Below are positions 38,421 to 51,600 of a stretch of 64,000 nt of DNA, piece by piece. The notes below the pieces were generated by a model. The model ran no database searches, had not been told where the DNA came from, and saw only the letters and a list, made by a program, of their open reading frames with translations. The position numbers were made by a program, and so were the translations under genes. Source of the DNA: Dryobates pubescens (lineage: Eukaryota; Chordata; Aves; Piciformes; Picidae). The DNA lies in the NCBI RefSeq assembly GCF_014839835.1, contig NC_071646.1:5084001-5148000 (forward strand), given 5' to 3'. Within the stretch, counting starts at the first letter, position 1. Each line of letters starts with the position of its first letter.

Positions 38421-39199
38421 ATTCTTTCCTAAGTCCCTGATTGTGCTTTTTCTGTATTTCCTATTTATCAGGTAACTTGGTTCTAATCCTGCTGCCCAGA
38501 TGTGCTGGGAGCAGGGACACCAGTGCAGGTGACACGTACGGAAGGAGCAGTGGCTATGGCAGGGTTGAGGGCTAGAGGGTAGAGCACAGCCTAAGCAGCT
38601 GGGCTGGCTTGGTAAGGCACAGCTTAGTCATTTCCTTTGGGAAGCATGTCAGACGCACGACCTCCTGTGGAGGAGCCCCACCTGAGTCTCCTCAAGCTGC
38701 AGCAAAATATTGGGGTGTGCTCAGCTTACCAGAAAAGACCTTCTTGCAGGCTGGGTTGGCTGGGCTGGCCTGGTATGGGGAGGCACAGGAGAGAACGTGG
38801 GCTGTGTGCTGTCCAGGAAGACCTGAGAAAAGGTTTGACCTGCTGCAGGAGATGAAACCAGACCCAGCAAGGCCTGGGGCAGGAAAAGTCTTCTTGACGG
38901 TTTCACAGCTGTTCCCGAACCTTCTCCGTGCAGTCACCTGAACGAAGCTGGAGAACTTCAGCTGGCTTTCCCCACAGCCCTGCTCTGCTGGGAAGCCTGG
39001 CAGAAAATCCCCACGGCTTCCTTGTTCCGTGGTGTAAGGCCCCGGCGTCCTTCCTCGCAAGCCTGGAGCTGTCCCCTACCAGCTGGCAGGAAGAATGTCC
39101 TGGCGTGCCTGACGAGCTGCTGCGGCTTGTCCCCAGATTCCCCAGCTCCGCGAGTCCTTACTCACTGCTTGTTCAGAGCAGGGGTTTCACGAGGTCCCC

Positions 39200-39561
39200 T
39201 GCGAGCCCCATCAGGACACTTCCCGGCCGGCGGCAGCGGGCGAGCAGCAGCTGCGGCTGTCGGCGAGGCTCTGGATTCCGTCTGGAGGAGAGTCCGCAGG
39301 CACCTGCACACGGCCGAGGCGTGTCGGGAAACCTGATGCCTCACCTCCGCCAATGTGGAGGCGGGAGGAGGGCCCACGGACATGTCCCTTCTCGCTGCCA
39401 GCAGCTGCCAGCGGAGAGGGAAGCTCGGTAGAGCCAAGCTCGGCAGAGCCAAGCTCGGCAGAGCCCTTCCCGGCAGCAGGCCTCGCGCTCCCGCTCTCGC
39501 CGCCGCAGCCCTCCCGCACGCCAGGACTCTGGGGGGGTGGCAGTCCCGCAGCCGCCGGGCG
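39200..39561 (+). promoter_or_regulatory. MAPK13: MAPK13 promoter region and 5' leader
   Basis: Moderately GC- and CpG-rich DNA before the MAPK13 start, smaller and weaker than the MAPK14 island. It contains two upstream ATGs, at 39353 and 39382, and a threefold 15-bp repeat. I see no TATA box. The transcription start is not determinable, so it is unknown which upstream ATGs are in the mRNA. Confidence 0.65.
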
Positions 39562-39565
39562 ATGA
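39353..39565 (+). CDS. Upstream ORF overlapping the MAPK13 start (ATGA)
   Basis: 70-codon ORF from ATG 39353, beginning [11 protein letters not shown] and ending in TGA at 39563-39565, which overlaps the MAPK13 ATG as ATGA. If the leader is transcribed this far it would compete with or feed reinitiation at MAPK13. Its composition looks like translated GC-rich DNA, so I see it as a regulatory uORF at most. Confidence 0.35.
   Translation: MWRREEGPRTCPFSLPAAASGEGSSVEPSSAEPSSAEPFPAAGLALPLSPPQPSRTPGLWGGGSPAAAGR
39421..39465. repeat. Threefold 15-bp repeat in MAPK13 leader
   Basis: Three tandem copies of a 15-mer with core CTCGGCAGAGCC, the first with one change (T for C). Being a multiple of three it encodes KLGRA three times in the frame that runs on into MAPK13. 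Confidence 0.85.
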
Positions 39566-39680
39566 ACATCGCAAGGAGGAGAGGCTTCTACAGACAGGAG
39601 GTGAACAAAACCCTCTGGGAGCTGCCCAGGAGATACACCGACCTGCACCCGCTGGGCTCCGGAGCCTACGGCTCGGTGTG
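39562..39680 (+). CDS. MAPK13: MAPK13 exon 1 (coding part)
   Basis: Encodes [18 protein letters not shown] through the loop GSGAYGSV and two bases of Cys40. The ATG is chosen by alignment to the p38delta start (MSLIRKKGFY). The same frame is open upstream to an ATG at 39382. The donor is GTGAGT. Intron 1 (39681-44306) holds five CR1 pieces, including a foldback. Confidence 0.93.
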
Positions 39681-42600
39681 GTGAGTAGGGGCCTGGCTCC
39701 GCCGCAGGCCTGGGGTGAGCTGGGGCTGTGGGAAGGAGCGCGCCGGGGGGCAGCGAGGAGGCGCCTGTTGGTACCCCGCCGTTAGGAAAGGCCATTTGCA
39801 TGTGTGATGAAGGTGGTTTGCCGCCAGACTTGGTCACTTGAAGAAGCTGAGGTGTTTCCTTCCGTGGTTGTTCCTGGTGGGCAGAGAGGGAAGTGTCTCC
39901 CACCGGAGCCGGCCACGGTGGGCAGCCTCAGCCAGCAGCTTGAGGACCCTGCAGGGCTGCTGGGGGCAGCTGGGGGCAGCTGTCAGAGCAACGCTGGGGG
40001 TCAGGCGGCTTTTGAGCTGACTTGTGGTAAGGTTTCTGCCTGGGATGAAGTCCCTGGGTGTCTGAAAGAGATTTGTAGATGATGATGGAGGTGGGCACTG
40101 GAGCAAAGGTGCCTGTGGCATGTCCTCTGCGACATGTCCTTGCTGCTTGAGTCCAGGACAGCTGATTCTGGCCTCGGGGGGGGAAAGGAGTTGGACAGTA
40201 GGACCCCCACCTTGATACTGCTTCCAGCTTGAAATGGTCAAATAGGAATGGTCCTTAGACAGCATCAGGAACAGAGTAGGGTTGCAAGAGCTGGGGCTGT
40301 TCAGCCAGGAGAAGAGAAGCTCCAGGGAGACCTTACAGCAGCCTTCCAGTACCTGAAGGGGGCTATGAGAGAGCTGGAGAGGGACTTTTGACAAGGGCTG
40401 ATAAAGATAGGACAAGGAGGGATGGCTCTGAGCTGGAAAAGGGGAGATTGAGACTGGAGATTAGGAAGAAATTCTTTACAGTGAGGCTGGGGAGACACTG
40501 GAACAGGTTGCCCAGGGAGGCTGTGGATGCCCTCTCCCTGGAGGTGTTCAGTGCCAGGTTGGATAAGGCCTTGAGCAACCTGGGCTACTGGAAGGTGTCC
40601 CTGCTCATAGCAGGGGGGTTGGAACTGGCTGTTCTTTAAGGTCCCTTCCAACCCAAACCGTTCTGTGATTCTACCCAGCTGATGATGGTCTTGGGAGCAG
40701 CTCTGATCATCAGCTGGGTGAAGCTGCCTGTGGTGGATGCAGGCAGAAGTCAGATCTCACTTGGTTTGTGTTGGTGAAGCAGAGGAGATGAGCAGCTTTT
40801 AGAAAGGTTCCACATGAAGCAGCCTGATGATAGAATCTGAACAGAGCCTTTGTTTCACAACACACTGAGCTAAAATAACCCCAGAGGTGTGTCCCCGGCT
40901 GTAGTGTTGGGCAAAGTCTCTTTGCTGGCTCTTGTGGCTCAACTTCTGCAACCTGGAGCCCAGGTGCTGTTCTCAGCCCCTGGCAGCTGGTTTACAAAGA
41001 GCACTCAATATTTCCTTTTCCCACTTTGTTGGCCAGGTGCATTTCAGCTTCTGAGATTCCTGAGCCTTGTAAAACCAGGCAGGACTAAACCTGACTTTTT
41101 ATATATCACAGAATTACAGAATGCATTGGGTTGGAAGGGACCCTCAAAGGTCACCTTATCCTTTGAGGGTCCCTTCCATTATAGATGCATTCTATCTAAT
41201 GGAATAAGTATATATCTATCTATCTAAATACAGCTATAAATTTGAACCCCAGCATTCCTCAAATAGGCTGCCCAAGGAGGCTGTGGATGCCTCCTCTGTG
41301 GGGGTGTCCAAGGCCAGGCTGGATGAGGCCTTGAACAGCTGAGTCTGCTTGAGAGATGTCCCTGCCCATGGTAGGGTGTGTGGAGTAGATGATCTCTGAG
41401 GTCCCTTTCAACCTAAGTCATACCATGATTCATTCAATTCCATTTCCTGGGTTCTATCATAAAGGAAAGCAGGAAGAAAATAGGAGGAAAAAAGGGAAGA
41501 GGAAAATCCTTCCAGAGTTTCCTTGCCCACGACAAGAAAAAAAAATCCAAATCTACCAGACAAATCTCTTACTGGTCCCAAGGTCTTGGCTGCTCTGGAG
41601 TTTCCAGGAAGGGAGGGGAACAGCCCCAGGATCCAGGATGGACCCAAGGTATGGCATGGACAGGAGCCGGTCCAAAGCAGAGGTGGAAGCTTGTGGAGCT
41701 GGGATTTGCTGTCCTCTGCTGGGAATTGCTGGGAAGCTTCCCTCTTGCAGCATCGTTGGGAGCTGCTGTTTTTTACACCTCCTTGGGCAGCTGAGAAGCT
41801 AACAGAGGAGGAACAGCAAAGTTGTGTTTCCTCTTTCGTTAAATCTGCCCAAATCTGTAGTGATTTGGCTTCCAGCTGAATGTACTTGTGGAAGAAGAGC
41901 CTTCTGAGTCCTCCAGCTTGCTGCTCTCTGCTGGCCGGCAGGGACACAGCTCAGGCTGCCCTGGGTCATCCTGAACTTCAGCTGTGGGAAGGACGTGGTG
42001 GGCTCAGTGGAATGAACTGTGCCTGATGGCAGTGGTGAAGGTAGCACTGCCAGTGCTGGGCAGGCTGAAGCTCCTCTGAGTCGAGTGGTGGGGTCAGGTG
42101 CTTTGTAGGCTCAGAGCTGTGAAGGTTGCTAAGAACATGGACACCACGGCTGGGAAATCTGCCTTGAATTCTGCAGAAGCTCTTTGACTACCTAATCTGA
42201 GTCCCTTCCTCATACTTAGCTGGCTCCTCAGAAAGCTCCACGCTGTGCTGTCACCTCTGCCAACACCTGTTTGGAGTCCTGAAACTGAGACAGCTCTCCA
42301 CTGTACCTCCTGAGACATCCTTCAGCACAGGACCTGCCTCATGTGCTTCCTGCACGTTCCTGACTGGCTGGATTGACAAAGTCCCCGTCATATCAAAGCT
42401 CTCAAAGGATGGTTTTGCTCTCATCACACACAACTCAGAGCAACTGGAAGGACCTTGGTGGCCAAGAGCAGGGAGATTGCCTGATGTCATCAGGGAGGCT
42501 GATAAGAGGCATTGTTAGCCCAGACTCCTGGAGGGTGCACCACTACTGATCACTTGTGGCTGAGATCTGGAGAAGGCTGCATGAGAGGCTTCCAGGATGT

Positions 42601-45600
42601 GCAGCAAGGAACTGTTAACCTTTCCTCAGCACTGACCTGAAGGGAAAGCCACATGCAGAGGTCTTTTCCAACCTTATTGATTCTATTATATTGCCTCCTC
42701 TGCTCATGCAGCCAGCCCCAAGCCCAGCAAATTCAGTTTGATTGGGTCATGGGTGGCATTTCCCTGTTTGTTTATGAAGTCCTCTTCTGAGTGAGGGCCA
42801 TAGAGGTCATGGGTCATGCTGATTTACAGCTTTATGGTACCTGTATCTCCCTGTCTGGGTCCTCCAAGAGCCCTGAGGAAGGGGCAGTGGCTGGAGGCTG
42901 GCAGTAAGGGACTCTGCTGGGGTGATTCACACATCGCTGCAGAGAAGGAAGCAGGAGGAATGTGTCTGTGTGAGGCTGGAGGTTGCGTGCCAAGCACTAC
43001 CACCACCACTGTTCACGTGGGCTTGGTCACCCTGTGCAGCTACACACCAGGGCTGAACCTGCTGCTTTACAGCCCTTCTGTTTCCCCAGGAGATGAGATA
43101 AGGATTTACAGAGCGGTGGGAACTGCTCTGGAAACCCACAGCAGGATATGGCAAGGAAAACCTTTTCTTCAGCTGTTTGCCTCTCGGAGGGGCCCAGCAG
43201 AGGCTGAGGCCCTGATGTGTAACAGGGTGCCCTGAAACCCTCCTAGAAAAGACACCCAGAACCTCAAGTTGCAGCTATCCCTGTCTGAGGACCTCCCTCC
43301 CCGCTTCTTACCTGCCTGACCAAAGAGCTTCCAAAACAGAGGAAGTGTTGTGGGCTCACCCTGTCTGGCTGCCAACAGCAAACAAGACCAGAGGGAAGGA
43401 CGCCTGTCATCTCCAGTGATGGCTGCTGTGGGGTGTTTGACACAGAGCCACACAAAGAGCATCAAAGATCCCAGATGCTTGAGAACCAGCTCCAGCAGCC
43501 TGTGGTTTCAATGTGTGACATCCACGGTCCTTGCTCCCAAATGAGGTGAAGGTGGGGTGTACCTTAGAAGGCAGTACCCTCCAAGCAGAATTTGGTTTAT
43601 TCCCTTATCTCCATGTGTTAGGGAAAGAGAAGGCAGAGTTGGAACTAATTCTGACCTGCAGCCCTTTGTGTTTCCCTCCTCTCAGGGCTCTGTTAGCTCC
43701 ATCTCGTTTCTGCAGGTTAAGGGGAATAAAGATGAGCCACTGACACTTTGCTTGGTGTCCCACCTAGTCCTCCAAAGAAGACAGGCTGTGGTCTGCTGCC
43801 CGCAGAGGGGGGACGCCTCTGCAGCTCCCTCAAAGGAGGCTGGAGCCAGGTGGGGGTTGGTTTCTTCTCACTTGCAACGAGTGACAGGACAAGAGGAAAC
43901 ATCCTCAAGTTGTGCCAGGTTGGATGTTAGGAACAGTTTCTTCCCAGCAAGGGTTCTCAAGCACTGGAACAGGCTGCCCAGGGAGGTTGTGGCATCCGCA
44001 TCCCTGGAGGTATTTGAAAGAAGCGTAGATGTGGTGCTGAGGGAAGCGTGGATGTGGTGCTGAGGGACATGGTTTAGTGGTGGGATTGTGAGCTCCAGGT
44101 GAGCAGCTAGACTGGATAATCTCAAAGGTCTTCTCCAAGCTCAACAGATCTTTGATTCTAAAGCTGTGTGTGGAGAGCTCCCGTGGGTTTCTCACAAGGC
44201 CTTTCTCTGCTCCGGAATTAGCTCTTCTCCAGAAGACTTTCGGTATCGCAAAGTTTGCTGAAACATCTTGCTGATGTCACAGCTGCTTTTCATTTGTGCA
44301 CCACAGTTCAGCCATAGACAAGAAGACAGGGGAGAAAGTGGCTATCAAGAAGCTGTGTCGCCCCTTCCAGTCGGAGATCTTCGCCAAGAGAGCATACCGA
44401 GAGCTCATGCTGCTGAAGCACATGCAGCATGAGAATGTGAGTACTGCCTTCCCTCTGCTCCTGCTGACCTGAGGGGGATTTCCTTGCCACTTGGATGGGA
44501 GCAAGGCCTTTCTGGGGGCAGCACCAATATTGTTGTATAAGATGAGGAGAATCATATAAGGAGCAGCTGAGGGACCAGGCTCCTCTCCGCAGCCTGGAGA
44601 AGAGGAGGCTGAGGGGAGACCTCCTGGCTCTCTACAATGCCCTGAAAGGAGGCTGGAGCAAGGTGGATATCAATCTCTTATCACTAACTACTTGAGATAG
44701 GATGAGAGGAAATGGGCTGATATTGTGTCAGGGGAGGTTGAGGTTGGAGATAGGAAAAAATTATTTGCTGCAAGAGTGGTCAGGGGTTGGAACAGGCTGC
44801 CCAGGGAGGTGGTGGAGTTCCCATCCCTGGAGGTGTTCAAGAAAGGTGTGGCCATGGCACTTGGGGACATGGTTTAATGGCTATGGTGATGATGGGTTGG
44901 CAGTTGGACTGGGTGATCTTAGAGGGCTTTTCCAACCTTAATGATTCTATGATTCTTTTGTAATTGAGAGGCCCTGGCACTGGGCATATGCAGGCAGTCT
45001 CAGGGTTTAACTCTGCCTGCCTGCTGTGCCCAGCTGGCAGCAGGCTGGAGCAGATGTGTAATAGGTGCTCCCTGTGTTAGTAAGAGGACAGGCAGCTGTG
45101 CAGCATAGCCAGGAGTCCTTAGATTCCTCACATGGAGTTCTGGGTGCTCACCCCTGCACATGTGCCCATGGAAAGCCATGTGCACAGCAAATGCTTTCCA
45201 GGTTTAACTGTGGGCTTCTCCCCTGCAGGTCATTGGGCTTCTTGATGTCTTCACCTCCGCCCCCTCCTACCACGGCTTCCAGGACTTGTAAGTGTGGTGT
45301 CTGTGTTCACCCTGCCTGGGCTCAGCAGTACCTTAGCAGCAGGGTGATGGGGCAGGTTGAGGTGCAGCCCAACAGCCTGAGACACAAAGGGGCCAGGCTG
45401 AAGCCAGACATCCTCAGATCACAGGGACCATCCAAAGCATGTGGCTGAAACACCCAGAATCCATAAACAGCTCCCATGCCCTGCTCTCACAGCTGGCAGA
45501 GCACAGTGTGTACAGCCCAGCCTATGTACCAGGGAGGCTTCCTGTGCCCTGGTACATCACACACAGCCTGATCCATGCCAGCACCCTGCCCGTGTGCTGC

Positions 45601-48600
45601 CGGGCCGGGAGGCTTCACTCACAATCGGTGCTGGGGGAATTAAAGCGAGGATTGTACAGATCTGGTGTCTCTCCATCTTGATTCTGGCTGTTCTGGTTTT
45701 GGCCTTTCCCTCAGTGATCGGCTTGGATCAGTTGTTTGTCCCTTCCCCATCCCTGGGCATGGGCAGCGTGTGCCAGGGTTGGGTTTGGGCTGATGACAGC
45801 CTGCAGGAAAAGTGTCTGAAGGTTCTCAGAGCAGTTCCTGCTGGAAGACCATTAACTAATTAGCAGTCTGAGCAGGCAGGCCAGAGACTGGAGGAAGCTG
45901 GATGTTGTCTTCCAAGGCAGGGCTGAAGAACATCACAGAGATAAATTTGGGAGCTGACGCAGCGGTTTTGCAAGACTACTGCAGTTGGGCAAGATGCTTC
46001 AGCTCCCAGCTGCTGTGAGGCCACCTGGAGCTCTAAAGTAAACTCATTCAGGGTTGTCAGAGCCTGGAAGATCCTTGTTCTTACTTCACACCAGACACCT
46101 GATTTAAGGGGAGGAGAAAGGGCAATTTTCAGAGCAGGCTGAAATCCCAGCATCGCTGTGGGCTGTGCTGATTAGAGACAGCTCAGAGTGTCAGTGTGTG
46201 TGTGCTGGTTAGGCAGGAACAGTGTCACAACACAAAGCCCCAAAACCTCAGCCAAGAGAGAAGAGGGTTGCCTGCTTCCCTGTGCTCTTCCTCTAGACTC
46301 AGGGCCTTGTCTTACTGCCTTTTAGCTACCTGGTGATGCCATACATGCGGACAGATTTACAAAAGATCATGGGACATGAATTCAGTGATGAAAAGATCCA
46401 GTACCTGGTCTACCAAATGCTGAAAGGGTTAAAGGTAGGTGGGTCTGGAGGAGCTTAGTGGCTCCCCTTGTCTCCTCTAATGTCACCTCTAGGTTGACCA
46501 GAATTAAACCCGCTTCAAACACTGTGTAGGAAGGTTTGGGGGGTTATGGCACCTCCTGAGAGCAGTCTGTGCTGTTGAACTCCTGCTGTTTCAGCACACA
46601 TCAATAAAGTGACTGCTCACAGCAGTCACTTGGGTATCGAAGCAATCAGCAGTCCTATGACACCAGCTGGGTCACTCTTTGACTCACCAAAGAGGCTGGC
46701 AGCAATGGGAGCTTCTCCTGAACTCTGAACAGAGGCTTTTGGGGGAGAAGAGAGAGGGAATGATCTGGTCAGTAGAATTAGGAAGGAACATGCTGCTGGA
46801 ACTGGGTTTGAGGGAGCAGAGAGCAGTCACTGCCAATCCTGGGATGCCTTCATGCTGCCCTCTGGGACACCCTTCATCCCCAGTCAGAGCAGGGGCTCAC
46901 AGGCATTAATGAGCTCACCTTCATTACACCTTTTCCTCAGATCACTGTGATCTTGAGCGGAAATCAAGAGGGGAAGAGCACACAGAAGGTTTGACAGGTC
47001 TGAGAAAAGCCATGGAACCAATTCTTGCAATTAGGTGTTTTAATGATGCCTTTTTTCCACCACACCCTCCCCTCCATGTGGTTTGATGCCCCAAACAGCG
47101 AAGTTTTCGTCTTGTCTATCTATTGACCATGCTTCTGCCTGGAATCCTGATGCTTTTGTTTGACAGTTTGCAGCTACTGAGGAATCATTGCTCTAAGGAG
47201 CTATTGCTCCACACTCCTGCCCTCTGCCTCTTCTTCAGACTGACAATATCACTGCAAACACAGAAATTCAGAGCAGAAATTTCTATCCCAACTGCTGCCC
47301 TGGGAGGGGGACTGCAGCAGCTGCAGGCTTTTGTTCTCAGCACATTCTTGCTGGTAGCTCTCAGTTCTCTGCTGGAGAACAGCGAGCCTGCTCTGCTGGT
47401 GCTCACATTGTGGCTCCTCTTTTTCTTGCAGTACATTCATTCAGCTGGCATCGTCCACAGGGTAAGTCCATGCATGTCCTTAACTCTGATTTGTGTCTGT
47501 TTAGCTTGGTCCTACAGCTAATAAACTAATAAATTCCTAAACATCCTTTCACTAATAGCCTCAGCTGCTCAAAGGTCTCTCTGGTGTCCTCCCTCTCTTC
47601 CCTCCTACACCCTGCATGTGTTTGGATTTGCTCATTTGTGCAGCATTTTGAGGAAATGCTGCCTTCTTTTGATAAGCTGGGAAGCATTTTTTGGATGCTT
47701 TTTAAGTGAAAACCAGTGCAGAAGAAATAAACCAGTGGCTAAAGCTGGCCAGCATCACAGAATCATAGAAGGCTAGTGGTTGGAAAGGGCCCTCAAAGGT
47801 CATCTTGTCCAACTCCCCGGCAGTAAGCAGAGACATCCCCAGCTAGAACAGGTTGCTCAGGGCCCCATCAAACCTGACCTTGAATGCCTCTGGGAAGGGA
47901 GCCTCCACCACCCCCTTGGGCAACCTGTTCCAGGGTTCCACCACCCTCACAGTAAAGAACTTCCTCCTAATGTCCAGTCTGTATCTACCCTTCTCTTCAG
48001 TAAGAAATCTCCTAGGTTGTGTTCAGCCTGGAGAAGAGAAGGCTCTGGGGAGACCTTAGAGTGGCCTCACGGTACCCGAAGGAGGCCTCAGGAGAGCTGG
48101 AGAGGGACTTCTCATAAGAGCATGTGGTGATAGGACAAGGAGCAGTGGTTTCAAACTCGGGCAGGGTAGATTTAGATGGGACATTAGGAAGAAGTACTTT
48201 ACTTCTGAGGGTGGTGAGACACTGGAACAGGTAGCCCAGAGAAATTGTGGACACCTCATCCCTGGAAGTGTTTAATACCAGGCTGGATGAGGCCTTGAGC
48301 AAGCTGGTCTAGTGGGAGGTGTCCATGCCCATGACAGGGGTGGGGTTGGAGCTGGATGATCTTTAAGGTCCTTTCCAACCCATTCTGTGCTTAGATATGA
48401 TAAGAACTATAAACCAGGACAATCATTCCTCAGAAGACCTGAAAGGTATTTTGCTTTATTGGTGTTTTGGTGCTGGAGGGTTGTTGCCTTGTCTTTGTTC
48501 TGATGGACCTCTGGGATCCCACCAGAGGAGGTTTGGAAGAGGCTTACCTTGTGTTGTAACTCAAACCATCCTTGTTATTGTGCCCCTGTCTGGTGTAGGA

Positions 48601-51600
48601 CCTGAAGCCAGGCAACCTGGCTGTGAATGAAGACTGCCAGCTAAAGGTAGGTGGAAAAGCACCACTCTGAAGTGTATCAGGTGGTGGAGAGACTGCTCTG
48701 CCAGCAGGAATCTGGCACTGTCATGTTCCCTCTTGCCTCCCAAGGCTCAGCTGAGGTGTTGCATTACTTGGCGGTTGCAGGCAGTGGGAAATAGCCACCT
48801 GCTGATGTCACCTGCTGAGTCAGGGCCCAGCACTAGGAATGAACATCCTGGCACTGTAATTCCTCTGGCATGGCAGCTCCTAACCACTTCCTAAACAAAT
48901 TCAGTGCTGCTGAGCAGTGCTTCCATTAGCTGACCGATCCATGGAGGATAACTGGATTTGGCCACAGTTACCCCTTGGTTCTCACTGCTGTGATGGTTGA
49001 TTCCAGCCAATGTTCTCAGCATTGCTTGGGAGGGTATCCCTGCAGCTCACTGCCCCAGAGCACATTTTCTGTGATACAAGGAAAGGCTCCACTGCCTGTA
49101 AGAGTTGAGTCAAGCCATGTTCATAGAATCACAGAATGGTTTGGGTTGGAAGAGATCTTAAAATTCATCTAGTTCCAACCTCCCTGCCATGGGTAGGGAC
49201 ATCTCCTACTAGACCAGGTTGTTCAAGGCCCCAGTCCAGCCTGGCTTCATCTCCAGTACCAAGGGAGAGGCCAGAGTGCAGAGTGTTTTTAGAGGAAAGG
49301 TTGAGTCATGGTGGGCTGGGAGTTGCCAGGTTTAAGAACAATTCAATTAAATAAAGCTCACAGAGTTGAAACTTAAGCTTCAGAAGAGACCACAAAGATG
49401 ATCAAAGGGCTGGAGCACCTCCCTTCTGAAGACAGGCTGAAAGAGTTGGGGTTGTTCAGCCTGGAGAAAAGAAAGCTCCAGGGACACCTTAGAAAAGCCT
49501 TTGAAAGGGGCTGCAGGGGAGCTGGAGAGGTGTTACAAAGACATGGAGTGACAGGACAAGGGGTATTGGCTTCAAACTGGAAGAAGCTCCATTTAGATTA
49601 GAAATTAGGAAGAAATTCTTCCCCATGAGGGTGCTGAGGCACTGGAACAGGTTGTCCAGAGAAGTTGTGGAGGCTCCAAACCTGGAAATGGTCAAAGCCA
49701 GGCTGGATGAGGCCTTGCTCCAGCTGGTCTAGGAGGAGATGTCCCTACCCATGGCAGGGAGGTTGGAACTAGATGGTCATTAAAGTTCCTTCCAATCCAA
49801 ACCATTCTGTGATTCTATGATTCAAGAAAGGAAGTGACCATCCAGGTGATGCACAGCACTGATCCTTCCAGCAGGGTCCTCACACCATTGGGCTTGCAGC
49901 TGGCTTGCAGCTTACCATGGAATTAAGCCAAACCTGTAAGTTCTTTGAACTTGTGGCTGGCTGAGCTATAGTTGGGGCTTGCTTGGCTGCTTGCATCTGC
50001 TTTGTTGCCTCTTAGAAGCAGATTCTCACTTGCCTGTAGGGTTTCTCTTTTCTTTTTTTTTCTTTCTCCTGCCCTTCCTTCTCCCTCTTCCTTTGGTGAC
50101 CTGCAGATCTTGGACTTTGGCCTGGCCAGGCAGGCGGACGCGGAGATGACCGGCTACGTGGTGACGCGCTGGTACCGAGCCCCGGAGGTCATCCTCAGCT
50201 GGATGCACTACAACCAGACAGGTGAGCTGCCCCTCCTGCCACACCCTGCTCACATCCCACCTAACCCTCCAGATGTTCTTCTGCTTCATCATCAGTGTCC
50301 CCTGCAGCGTGGTGTTGCACAACTCCCCAAGCTGGTGCCTGGGGGAAATGAGCACAGGGCTTAGGAGCAGACTGAGATCAGTGGAGGGTGGAAAATGGGA
50401 GAGAAATTTACATCAATGCCTGCTGCAAACAACAGCAAAACAGGAAAAGTGCCCAGGGATCACTGCTGCCTTTTTTACTGACCTTTTTTTTTTCACCTCC
50501 TCTCCCTCTCTGAGCAGTGGATATCTGGTCTATTGGCTGCATCATGGCAGAGATGCTGACTGGGAAAACGCTGTTTAAAGGAAAAGATTGTATCCTTTGG
50601 ACCTGCACCTTTGCCTTAGGAGGGGGGGTCATAATTCTTGGTGGGGTGTGAAAGGGCTTTTGGGAACGAGGCTGCTGAGAAAAATAAGTCTCAGTCTGGT
50701 TTACCAGGAGGTAGTCATGGGGACCAGTCTTTGGGAGGAGGGAAACAGAGAGAAAGTAGGAAGGGACCAAGACACCCTTAGAAATATGCTTCTGTGCTGG
50801 CCATGTCTCACCATGGGTGGACACAGCTCCATCCCCCAGGCCCATGGCTGTGTATCCCCCAGGCCCATGGCTGTGTATCCCCCAGGCCCATGGCTGTGTA
50901 TCCCCCAGGCCCATGGCTGTGTATCCCCCAGGCCCATGGCTGTGTATCCCCCAGGCCCATGGCTGTATGCCCTGGCAGAGCTGTGCCAGCAAAATTATCC
51001 ACTGATGAAAATGGCATCCCAGGAAAACAGCCCTGGAGCTCTCCTTGCTGAGAGTCTCTGCTTGTGTGGCTCTGTTGGGGTTGTAGCATCATCTGTTCAT
51101 AGCTCCTGTGGGGCCTTGGGCTCTCCAGCAGCCAGCCCCCAGGCTGGGCTGTTGAGGGGTACACTCCTAGATGGGTGATCTTTAACCCAGTCTGCCAGAC
51201 CTCGACCAACTGACTCAGATCCTCAAAGTCACAGGGCACCCAGGAGAGGACTTTGTGGAGAAGCTGGAGGACAAGGCGGTAAGTTCACTGCAGGTTCATT
51301 CAGGTCCTGCTGGCAGAGGTTTGGTGGTGGGGACTGGTGGAGGTGATGGAGACTCGAGGAGGTGAGGACTCTTGGAGGTGGGGACTTGGAGATGTGAGAG
51401 GTGCTGCTTCTGCAGCAGCAAAGAGAAGCAACCTCAGTCTTTTCCCTTGAACATGAGAGATGTTTCTCTTTGCTGGTGGCACATCTAATGGTCTTGACAT
51501 TGCACTGGGAAGTGGTGTGGACTGCAGGGACTCCTAGGTGATGCTCCAACAAACCAATGATCTCCTCTGTTCTTCAGTTTGACACTTAAAGCAGGAAGGT

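Larger units (their letters stand above)
36546..39199. other. Spacer between MAPK14 and MAPK13
   Basis: About 2.7 kb with three minus-strand CR1 pieces, G and C homopolymer runs (near 37040, 37315 and 37485) and about 0.8 kb of unmarked sequence before the MAPK13 promoter. I see no gene. Confidence 0.8.

Noticed and set aside
39211-39903. 230-aa minus-strand ORF opposite MAPK13 exon 1
   Set aside because: Shadow of GC-rich coding and leader sequence; no recognisable protein family.
50808-51239. Repetitive ORFs on both strands ([10 protein letters not shown]-like and [10 protein letters not shown]-like)
   Set aside because: Translation of the 23-bp minisatellite inside MAPK13 intron 8.
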